From assembly GCA_002401365.1 (NCBI GenBank), contig NVSW01000063.1, positions 1 to 15,025 on the forward strand: 15,025 nt of DNA, in the 5' to 3' direction. The translations under genes and the position numbers were made by a program. Below, in pieces: positions 1 through 5,959 of this stretch (position 1 is its first letter; every line of letters begins with the position of its first letter). The notes beneath the pieces were generated by a model, which was given only the letters and a program-made list of their open reading frames with translations, was not told the origin of the DNA and searched no databases. The stretch is from Piscirickettsiaceae bacterium. GTDB taxonomy: Bacteria; Pseudomonadota; Gammaproteobacteria; Methylococcales; Cycloclasticaceae.

Positions 1-1
1 T

Positions 2-430
2 TTATTAGATGATAAGGAAGTGCAGCAACAACTTCAAACCGAAGAGGTGGGAGATGCGGCATCAAAAATAGCGGTTTTCCCAAAGGTCCGTGTTGCGCTA
101 TTGGCTAAACAACGTAGCTTTCAACAGCAACCTGGCCTTGTTGCTGATGGCCGTGATATGGGAAGCGTGGTGTTCCCTAAGGCTAAATACAAGGTATATC
201 TAACAGCAAGTGCTGATATTCGTGGAAAAAGGCGTTATAAGCAGTTGATTGAGAAAGGAATTAATGCTAATCTTCGCACCGTTATTACGGATATTGAACA
301 ACGGGACGAGCGAGATAAAAATCGTTCAACGTCACCACTGATTATTCCTAATGATTCGTATGTGATTGATTCATCGAATCTTGAAATAAATGATGTGGTC
401 GATCTGGTCGTAAATTTCTTAAATAATTAA
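2..430 (+). CDS. cmk: Cytidylate (CMP/dCMP) kinase, C-terminal part; 5' end outside window
   Basis: CMP kinase transfers phosphate from ATP to CMP or dCMP in cytoplasmic pyrimidine nucleotide metabolism. Only the last 142 codons are present; the frame is open from base 2, so the P-loop and most of the NMP-binding domain lie to the left of the window. What is visible matches the family: the segment LVADGRDMGSVVFP (bases about 137–181), the KRRYKQL stretch of the C-terminal half, and the LID-region signature RDERDKNR followed by SPL, with the arginines that contact phosphate. The frame ends in TAA at 428–430, 101 bp before rpsA, an arrangement conserved in many Gammaproteobacteria. Identification rests on recalled similarity to E. 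coli Cmk and on the downstream rpsA; I see no oddity in the part present. Confidence 0.95.
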   Translation, partial: LLDDKEVQQQLQTEEVGDAASKIAVFPKVRVALLAKQRSFQQQPGLVADGRDMGSVVFPKAKYKVYLTASADIRGKRRYKQLIEKGINANLRTVITDIEQRDERDKNRSTSPLIIPNDSYVIDSSNLEINDVVDLVVNFLNN

Positions 431-531
431 TTTTATAGAGGTGGTTTGTGCTGCAAAAGCTCAAGCCTAATTTTAACTTAACCTTTTCATCAGCTCTAGA
501 CTGATTGGAAAGTAACCATAAAGAGAACATC
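431..531 (+). promoter_or_regulatory. rpsA leader (cmk–rpsA intergenic region) with hairpin and SD-like box
   Basis: The 101-bp gap between cmk and rpsA would be the 5' leader of rpsA mRNA or a cotranscript spacer. It holds a strong SD-like box GAGGTGG (438–444), a small hairpin ATCAG/CTGAT (489–493 with 501–505, 7-nt loop) and a GGA directly after it (507–509). In E. coli the rpsA leader is folded, binds S1 itself and mediates autogenous repression (established knowledge). That this leader does the same is inference. I see no convincing sigma-70 promoter in it. Confidence 0.4.
448..504 (+). other. Possible 18-codon leader ORF upstream of rpsA
   Basis: A GTG codon at 448 lies four bases downstream of the GAGGT core of an SD-like box and opens an 18-codon frame (MLQKLKPNFNLTFSSALD) that stops at TGA 502–504, 27 nt before the rpsA start. 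The stop lies in the 3' arm of the 489–505 hairpin. The frame contains two lysines, two leucine-rich spots and no run of one amino acid that would suggest classical attenuation. It may be nothing more than chance, with the purine box acting as an S1 or 30S standby site instead. A competing TTG start at 446 would give an 11-codon frame. Confidence 0.2.
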
Positions 532-2196
532 ATGAGCGAAAATTTCGCAGAACTATTTGAAGAAAGCATCAAGTCAGCTGAGTTAAATCCCGGCGCATTA
601 ATTATTGGCCAAGTTGTAGATATTAACAATGACTCAGTCATCGTAAATGCAGGTCTTAAATCTGAAGGCAATATTCCTCGTTGGCAGTTTGTGAATGCAA
701 AAGGCGAACTAGAAGTTGAAATTGGCGATGAAGTAGAAGTCGTATTAGACATGGTTGAAGATGGCCTTGGTGCAACACTACTGTCCAGAGACAAAGCTAA
801 GAAAGCAGCGGCTTGGCGCACACTAGAAAAAGCAGCTGATAACAAAGAAACTGTTATTGGTGTTATCACTGGTAAAGTTCGAGGTGGCTTTACCGTTGAA
901 GTGGGTGGCTTAAGTGGTTTCTTACCTGGTTCATTGGTTGATGTTAGACCGTTAAGAGATACAACCTTCCTAGAAGGTAAAGACTTAGAGTTTAAAGTTA
1001 TTAAACTTGATGAGAAGCGTAATAACGTTGTTGTTTCTCGTCGTGCTGTATTAGAAACAGAATACAGTGCAGAGCGTGAAGCGTTACTAGAAAACTTAAA
1101 AGAAGGTGCGATATTAAAAGGTATCGTGAAAAACTTAACTGATTATGGCGCCTTTATCGATTTAGGCGGTGTAGACGGCTTATTGCATATCACAGATATG
1201 GCATGGAAACGTGTTAAACATCCGTCAGAAATTATTGAAATTGGTCAAGAGTTAGAAGTAACCGTTTTACGTTACGACCCAGAGAAAAAACGTGTATCTC
1301 TTGGTATGAAGCAACTTGGAGAAGATCCTTGGGTAAATATCTTACAGCGCTACCCTGTACAATCAAGACTTAACGGTAAAGTTACAAACCTTACAGACTA
1401 CGGTTGTTTCATTGAAATTGAAGAAGGCATTGAAGGTCTTGTTCATGTATCAGAAATGGATTGGACAAACAAAAATGTTAACCCATCAAAAGTTGTTTCA
1501 TTAGGTGATGAAGTTGAAGTGATGGTGCTTGAAATTGATGATAGTCGTCGCCGTATTTCACTTGGCATGAAACAATGTAAGGGTAACCCATGGGAAGATT
1601 TCTCCGCTATCCATAAGAAAGGTGACAAACTTAAAGGCGTTATTAAATCAATTACTGACTTCGGTATCTTTATCGGTCTTGAAGGTGATATCGATGGTCT
1701 AGTTCACTTGTCTGATATCTCTTGGGATGACAAGGGTGAACAAGAGTTGTTGAACTATAAAAAAGGCATGGAGCTTGAAACGGTTATTTTGGCAATTGAC
1801 CCAGAACGTGAGCGTATCTCATTGGGTATTAAACAACTTGATCAAGACCCATTCCAAGACTTCCTTGCTAAGCATGAAAAGAATAGTATTGTTAAAGGTA
1901 CGGTTAAAGAAGTAGATGCTAGAGGTGCCGTTATTATACTTGCTGAAGGTATTGAAGGTTACCTGCGAGCATCTGAATTACAGGCTGACCGCGTTGATGA
2001 TGCAAGAAATATTTTGAACGAAGGCGATGAAATTGAAGCGAAATTTATCGGTATTGACCGTAAAAATAAAACGCTAAATTTATCTGTAAAAGCGAAAGAT
2101 ATTGATGAAGAAAAAGCTGTAGTGAGTGACTATTCTGCTAAAAATGCAAGTGCACCTACACTAGGCGATATATTTAAAAACTCAATGGATAAATGA
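532..2196 (+). CDS. rpsA: 30S ribosomal protein S1
   Basis: S1 binds mRNA on the 30S subunit, unfolds structured leaders and helps start translation of messages with weak SD sequences. The protein is 554 residues, close to the 557 of E. coli. Six S1 (OB-fold) repeats are visible at roughly 21–87, 105–171, 192–260, 277–347, 364–434 and 451–520. The central ones carry the repeated pattern TDYGxFI or TDFGIFI, then GLxHxSD and RISLGMKQ (for example residues 202–208 and the following repeats). I chose ATG 532 rather than the TTG at 505 because the protein then begins MSENFAELFEES as in the family and AAAGAGA (520–526) sits as SD 5 bases upstream. It follows cmk and precedes ihfB by 53 bp. A full-length gene with nothing unusual. 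Confidence 0.98.
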   Translation: MSENFAELFEESIKSAELNPGALIIGQVVDINNDSVIVNAGLKSEGNIPRWQFVNAKGELEVEIGDEVEVVLDMVEDGLGATLLSRDKAKKAAAWRTLEKAADNKETVIGVITGKVRGGFTVEVGGLSGFLPGSLVDVRPLRDTTFLEGKDLEFKVIKLDEKRNNVVVSRRAVLETEYSAEREALLENLKEGAILKGIVKNLTDYGAFIDLGGVDGLLHITDMAWKRVKHPSEIIEIGQELEVTVLRYDPEKKRVSLGMKQLGEDPWVNILQRYPVQSRLNGKVTNLTDYGCFIEIEEGIEGLVHVSEMDWTNKNVNPSKVVSLGDEVEVMVLEIDDSRRRISLGMKQCKGNPWEDFSAIHKKGDKLKGVIKSITDFGIFIGLEGDIDGLVHLSDISWDDKGEQELLNYKKGMELETVILAIDPERERISLGIKQLDQDPFQDFLAKHEKNSIVKGTVKEVDARGAVIILAEGIEGYLRASELQADRVDDARNILNEGDEIEAKFIGIDRKNKTLNLSVKAKDIDEEKAVVSDYSAKNASAPTLGDIFKNSMDK

Positions 2197-2207
2197 TTCT
2201 ATTATGA

Positions 2208-2229
2208 CGGAGGGTATAAAAGCCCTCCG
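2208..2229 (+). terminator. Hairpin between rpsA and ihfB, no U-tract
   Basis: A 7-bp GC-rich perfect stem, CGGAGGG (2208–2214) with CCCTCCG (2223–2229) and an 8-nt loop, lies 11 bp after the rpsA stop. It is followed by CCATTAATAAG, not by T residues, so it is not a strong intrinsic terminator. It more likely stabilises the 3' end of the rpsA message or partly attenuates read-through into ihfB, which would fit a much lower demand for IHF than for S1 (inference). Confidence 0.45.
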
Positions 2230-2249
2230 CCATTAATAAGGGTGGATAC

Positions 2250-2555
2250 GTGACAAAATCAGAATTAATTGAAAAGTTAGCCGAACAGCAATTACACTTA
2301 CCGCAAAAAGATGTAGAACTTGCTGTGAAGTGTATTTTAGAAAAAATGAGTCGTGCATTGGCGTCTGGCGAAAGAATCGAAATTAGAGGATTCGGAAGCT
2401 TTTCATTACATTACAGGCCGCCAAGGGTTGGTAGAAATCCAAAGAATGGTGAATCTGTGGCTCTTTCAGGAAAATATGTTCCGCATTTTAAACCAGGGAA
2501 GGAATTACGTGCCCGGGTTAATGAAGCGAAGGATAAGTACAAAATAAAATTATAA
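2250..2555 (+). CDS. ihfB: Integration host factor subunit beta
   Basis: IHF beta pairs with IHF alpha (ihfA, not in this window) to bend DNA sharply at WATCAANNNNTTR-type sites in replication, recombination and transcription. The 101-residue protein has the DNABII fold throughout. The segment ERIEIRGFGSFSLHYR (41–56) is typical, GRNPKNG (61–67) carries the proline (P64) that intercalates into DNA, and GKYVPHFKPGKELR follows. The start is GTG at 2250, supported by the family N-terminus (M)TKSELIEKLA and the SD AAGGGTGG (2238–2245). The N-terminal alignment with E. coli IhfB is gap-free by eye. The C-terminus is about 7 residues longer than in E. coli and ends in a lysine-rich tail (NEAKDKYKIKL). 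It lies 53 bp after rpsA and is closed by its own terminator. Confidence 0.97.
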   Translation: MTKSELIEKLAEQQLHLPQKDVELAVKCILEKMSRALASGERIEIRGFGSFSLHYRPPRVGRNPKNGESVALSGKYVPHFKPGKELRARVNEAKDKYKIKL

Positions 2556-2556
2556 T

Positions 2557-2581
2557 AAAAGCCCCGTAAAGGGGCTTTTTT
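2557..2581 (+). terminator. Intrinsic terminator of ihfB (rpsA–ihfB unit)
   Basis: AAAAGCCCC, loop GTAAA, then GGGGCTTTTTT, starting 1 bp after the ihfB stop codon. The GC stem of 5 bp is extended by A–T pairs and is followed by an uninterrupted T run, the standard form of a Rho-independent terminator. It separates ihfB from lapA. Confidence 0.92.
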
Positions 2582-2600
2582 AATGCGGGCTAATAAAGTA

Positions 2601-2636
2601 ACCTGTTATAAGTAATTGTGTATTAATACAACAGGT
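2601..2636 (+). promoter_or_regulatory. Inverted repeat enclosing the lapA ribosome-binding region
   Basis: ACCTGTT (2601–2607) is the exact reverse complement of AACAGGT (2630–2636). Between them lies the 10-bp perfect palindrome GTATTAATAC (2620–2629). The right arm contains the only SD-like bases (AGGTG, 2633–2637) ahead of lapA, so in RNA the structure could hide the lapA start. As DNA it might instead be an operator. Which of the two, if either, cannot be decided from sequence. Confidence 0.35.
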
Positions 2637-2649
2637 GAATGTGGCTGCT

Positions 2650-2940
2650 ATGAAATTTATATATTTATTGTTTTTTATTGTTTTTTTGTTAATTGGTTTT
2701 GTGCTTTCTGTTTCTAATTCAGCACCGATTAAAATTAACTATTACTATGGTTGGTTAGAAATGCCGTTGTCATTTGCCCTGTTAACGATGTTTGTAGTGG
2801 GTGTGGTATTAGGCGTCGGGGTTGGTGTTTGGAATAATTTTAAATTGCGAAGAAAATTTTCTAAATTATCAAAACAAGCCTCAATAACCAAACAAGAGGT
2901 AACAAATCTAAGGACTTTTCCCATTAATTCGTCTAATTAA
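2650..2940 (+). CDS. lapA: Lipopolysaccharide assembly protein A (LapA/YciS, DUF1049)
   Basis: LapA is a small inner-membrane protein encoded with LapB and associated with lipopolysaccharide assembly in E. coli. The 96-residue protein has two hydrophobic segments, about residues 3–22 and 39–61, separated by a short loop with the NYYYGWLEMPLS region. They are followed by the basic cytoplasmic stretch NNFKLRRKF and a short helical, coiled-coil-like tail. I chose ATG 2650 because it gives the family start MKFxYLLxF and the usual length of about 100 residues. Upstream GTG codons at 2635 and 2641 are possible, and the SD (AGGTG, 2633–2637) is 12 bases away, which is long. Its TAA stop shares one base with the lapB ATG, so the two are translationally coupled. 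Confidence 0.88.
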   Translation: MKFIYLLFFIVFLLIGFVLSVSNSAPIKINYYYGWLEMPLSFALLTMFVVGVVLGVGVGVWNNFKLRRKFSKLSKQASITKQEVTNLRTFPINSSN

Positions 2941-4103
2941 TGATTGAATTAACGTTGATGTTGCTACCTGTTGCAGCTGCATCGGGTTGGTATTTTGCAT
3001 CAAAACATTATGCAGGCAGTAGTGTTAAATCCAGCTTAGACCATGCGAGCTATTTTCAGGGCCTAAATTACCTTGTTAACAACCAGTCGGATAAAGCGAT
3101 TGATGTTTTTGTTAACTTGCTAGAAGTTGATGATGAAAGCATTGAGGTACACCTTGCTTTGGGTACGCTTTTTCGTAAACGTGGTGAGGTTGAGAAAGCT
3201 ATAAGGCTTCACCAAAATTTAATAGCGCGTCCAGAACTTAGTCAAAAAGCACGCCTTGGAATTTTAAATGAATTAGGGATGGATTATATGCATGCAGGGC
3301 TGTTAGACCGCGCTGAAGCATTATTCATTGAGCTTGAAAAACATCATGAGTATCGGCTAAATTGTACCAAGCAATTACTGTCAATATATCAGCAAGAAAA
3401 AGAGTGGGATAATGCAATTGACTATGGCATTAAATTGGACTCTATTAACGCCGCTTCTCAACAGATCCTGCTGGCACACCTATATTGTGAGAGGGCACTT
3501 CAGGCCCGTGATGAGGGTGACTTAAAAGGTGCAAAAAATCTGCTGAAAAAAGCGTTAAAGGTTGATTCTTTGTGTATCCGGTCAAATTTAACTAACGCCC
3601 AATTTGCACTTCGTGAAAGTAAATATAAAGCAGCATTAGATTATCTGTTAAATATTAAGCAGCAAAATATCCAATTTGTACCAGTATTCTTAGATATGTA
3701 TTTGCAGTGCTATGACGAACTTAATAAACCAAAAGAAAAATTTAATTTTTTGGCAACAGCTGAAGCTGAAGTTGAATCGCCTATAATAACGAAAGCATTT
3801 GTGTCCGTATTGGCTGAGCAGAAAGGTTCTGAAAATGCGTATGTATTTATTAAAAACAAACTAGAGCAAAAACCAAGCATGGCTAACTTGCTTTTGTTTT
3901 CTGATTTATCGCTAGCTAAAGAGGATAGTAGTAACGCTGTATTATTTTATAAATCACTGAGCAGTTTGAACTACGCGAAATTGTTATTCCACTGTGATAA
4001 ATGTGGTTTTGATTCTGAAAAGTTAAATTGGATGTGCCCAAGTTGTAAAGCGTGGGGAGCTATTCAGCCAGTTGGATTTCTAGATAGTAAGCTTTGGCTT
4101 TAA
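2940..4103 (+). CDS. lapB: Lipopolysaccharide assembly protein B (LapB/YciM), TPR and rubredoxin-type
   Basis: LapB is an inner-membrane-anchored TPR protein. In E. coli it presents LpxC to the FtsH protease and so limits lipid A synthesis. The 387 residues match the 389 of E. coli. The N-terminal anchor is about residues 2–20 (LMLLPVAAASGWYF). Tandem TPR helices follow from about 37 to 340, including DKAIDVFVNLLEVD, GTLFRKRGEVEKAIRLHQ, DYMHAGLLDRAEALF and EWDNAI. A C-terminal rubredoxin-like zinc knuckle has C352-x2-C355 and C366-x2-C369. All four cysteines are present, so the regulatory metal site is intact. ATG 2940 overlaps the lapA stop by one base (TAATG). E. coli has pyrF after lapB; here the next gene is convergent and unrelated, so lapB ends its operon. 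Confidence 0.96.
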   Translation: MIELTLMLLPVAAASGWYFASKHYAGSSVKSSLDHASYFQGLNYLVNNQSDKAIDVFVNLLEVDDESIEVHLALGTLFRKRGEVEKAIRLHQNLIARPELSQKARLGILNELGMDYMHAGLLDRAEALFIELEKHHEYRLNCTKQLLSIYQQEKEWDNAIDYGIKLDSINAASQQILLAHLYCERALQARDEGDLKGAKNLLKKALKVDSLCIRSNLTNAQFALRESKYKAALDYLLNIKQQNIQFVPVFLDMYLQCYDELNKPKEKFNFLATAEAEVESPIITKAFVSVLAEQKGSENAYVFIKNKLEQKPSMANLLLFSDLSLAKEDSSNAVLFYKSLSSLNYAKLLFHCDKCGFDSEKLNWMCPSCKAWGAIQPVGFLDSKLWL

Positions 4104-4129
4104 AGAAATTAATACTTTAAATAAACAGT

Positions 4130-4167
4130 ATAAAGCGACTTTTGCGTTGCTACAAAAGTCGCTTTAT
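4130..4167. terminator. Long perfect hairpin between convergent lapB and fadE-like gene
   Basis: ATAAAGCGACTTTTG (4130–4144) pairs perfectly over 15 bp with CAAAAGTCGCTTTAT (4153–4167) around the 8-nt loop CGTTGCTA. It lies 26 bp after the lapB stop and 5 bp beyond the stop of the convergent acyl-CoA dehydrogenase gene, so it can end transcripts from both sides. Neither side has a long U-tract beyond the stem; the U residues are within the 3' arm (TTTAT). A function as a bidirectional terminator is therefore likely but not textbook. Confidence 0.75.
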
Positions 4168-4172
4168 GTACG

Positions 4173-5957
4173 TTAAAAGAACGCTTCATCCAAAGCCATC
4201 GTGCTTTTACTACCTGCCATGATCGCTGAAAGTAACGAGCCGGTTTGCGGTAGTATTCTGTCCATAAAGAAAAGCCCAGTTTTGATTTTACTGTCATAAA
4301 AGTTCTTTGACATAATGCCTTCTTTTGGGTGAGCTTGTTCGGCCATTTGTGCCCACATATAGCCCATTGCAACTAGTCCAAAAAGGCGGAGGTAATCAGA
4401 CGCCGCTGCACCTGCTTCATCAGGGTTTTTCAAGCCTTTTTGAGCGATCATTAGCGTTGCATTTTGTAGCCTTGAAAAGGATTTTGCTAAAGGTTGAACA
4501 AAAGCGGCCAATTCTTTATTCGCTTGATGGTGTTCAAGAAAATCTGCTACGGGGTGAAAGAAATGTCGAAGAGAACGACCCATGTGACTGGGGAGTTTTC
4601 TACCGACTAAGTCAAGCGCTTGAATACCGTTTGCGCCTTCATACAACTGACAGATTCGCGCATCTCTAAGGTATTGTTCAACGCCATTTTCACGAATATA
4701 GCCATGGCCTCCATATATTTGGATTCCTAGGCTGGTAACTATTTCGCCAATATCCGTTAGAAATGCCTTAATAATAGGTGTTAATAGGGAAACAAGTTCA
4801 TCGGCTTGGTGTCGAGTAGCTTGGTCAGTAGCACAGTGTGATATATCTAATTGGAGTGATAACCATGAACTAAGTGCTCTTGAGCCCTCTGTATATGCCT
4901 TCATGGTCATTAACATACGCCTTACATCAGGGTGTACGATTAGTGGGTCAGCTGGCTTGGTTGGTTGTTTAACGCCCGTTAACGCCCGGCCTTGAAGTCG
5001 CTCTTTGGCGTAATCTACAGCACTTGAATATGATGCTTGTGCAAGTGCCAAACCTTGGATGCCGACGTGTAAGCGGGCACTGTTCATCATAACGAACATC
5101 GCTTTCATGCCCTTATTTAACTCGCCGATCAAATAACCTCTAGAGTTATCGAATTCCATCGAACAGGTGGCTGATGCTTTAATGCCCATTTTATGCTCAA
5201 TACCGCTACAGCTGACATTGTTAGCTGTCCCTAGAGAACCGTCCTTGTTTGGGTTAATTTTAGGCACTAAAAATAAGCTAATACCTTTAATGCCATCTGG
5301 TGCACCAGGTGTTCTTGCTAGAACAAGGTGAATAATGTTCTCTGTAAGGTCATGTTCACCAGCAGAAATAAATATTTTACTGCCACTGATAAAGTAGCTG
5401 CCATCATCTTGCGGTATCGCCTTACTGCGTATTAAGCCAAGATCTGTGCCGCAGTGAGACTCTGTTAAGCACATCGTGCCACTCCACTTGCCAGTAACCA
5501 TGTTTGGTAGATATTGCTGCTTTAATTGTTCAGTGCCAAACTTGTGAATGGCGTTATAGGCACCAATAGTGAGACCCATGTAAATACTAAAAGAAATATT
5601 ACTAGAGATAATCATCTCATCAACTGAGTTTGCGATGTAATGGGGGAGGCCTTGGCCGCCAAACTCAAGATGACAGGTAAAACTGCCCCAGCCACCTTCA
5701 CTCATTTCTTGATAGGCTTCTTTAAAACCGTCGGGTGTCGTTACCTCTCCATCATTAAGTTGACACCCTTGTTCGTCACCACTGCGATTTAATGGAAACA
5801 GTAGTTTCTCGCCTAGGTTGGATGCTTCATCAAAAATTGCGTCGGTTAAGTCCGCTGTCATGTCAGAAAACTCTGTAATATCACTCAGCGGTGATGTGTC
5901 TAAAAATTCATTTGTAAGATATTTAATATCATCAAGTGGTGCCTTATATATTGCCAT
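4173..5957 (-). CDS. Acyl-CoA dehydrogenase, large (~600 aa) FadE-like type
   Basis: A predicted FAD enzyme that makes trans-2-enoyl-CoA from acyl-CoA, the first oxidation of beta-oxidation. The 594 residues begin with the short N-terminal motif of this subfamily (MAIYKAPLDDIKYL). The N-terminal helical domain follows, then the beta domain with CLTESHCGTDLG (163–174, substrate and FAD contacts). The C-terminal helical domain holds YGGHGYIRENGVEQYLRDARI and LYEGANGIQALDL, where E440 is the expected catalytic base. About 140 extra residues (from 455) form the C-terminal extension typical of the long bacterial enzymes. The start is 2 bp after the upstream stop, with SD GAGGA (5965–5969) inside that gene. 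Relatives are often annotated as DmdC-like; chain length and the neighbouring fad genes argue for fatty acyl-CoA as substrate. It differs from the roughly 800-aa E. coli FadE. Confidence 0.9.
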   Translation of the reverse strand: MAIYKAPLDDIKYLTNEFLDTSPLSDITEFSDMTADLTDAIFDEASNLGEKLLFPLNRSGDEQGCQLNDGEVTTPDGFKEAYQEMSEGGWGSFTCHLEFGGQGLPHYIANSVDEMIISSNISFSIYMGLTIGAYNAIHKFGTEQLKQQYLPNMVTGKWSGTMCLTESHCGTDLGLIRSKAIPQDDGSYFISGSKIFISAGEHDLTENIIHLVLARTPGAPDGIKGISLFLVPKINPNKDGSLGTANNVSCSGIEHKMGIKASATCSMEFDNSRGYLIGELNKGMKAMFVMMNSARLHVGIQGLALAQASYSSAVDYAKERLQGRALTGVKQPTKPADPLIVHPDVRRMLMTMKAYTEGSRALSSWLSLQLDISHCATDQATRHQADELVSLLTPIIKAFLTDIGEIVTSLGIQIYGGHGYIRENGVEQYLRDARICQLYEGANGIQALDLVGRKLPSHMGRSLRHFFHPVADFLEHHQANKELAAFVQPLAKSFSRLQNATLMIAQKGLKNPDEAGAAASDYLRLFGLVAMGYMWAQMAEQAHPKEGIMSKNFYDSKIKTGLFFMDRILPQTGSLLSAIMAGSKSTMALDEAFF

Positions 5958-5959
5958 GC

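Noticed and set aside
505..531. Upstream TTG start that would extend S1 by nine residues
   Set aside because: The SD for ATG 532 lies inside this extension, and the family N-terminus begins at the ATG.
348..869. 173-codon open frame on the minus strand across the cmk end and rpsA start
   Set aside because: It lies antisense to two certain genes, has low-complexity serine-rich content typical of a reversed coding frame, and shows no domain. It is a coding shadow.
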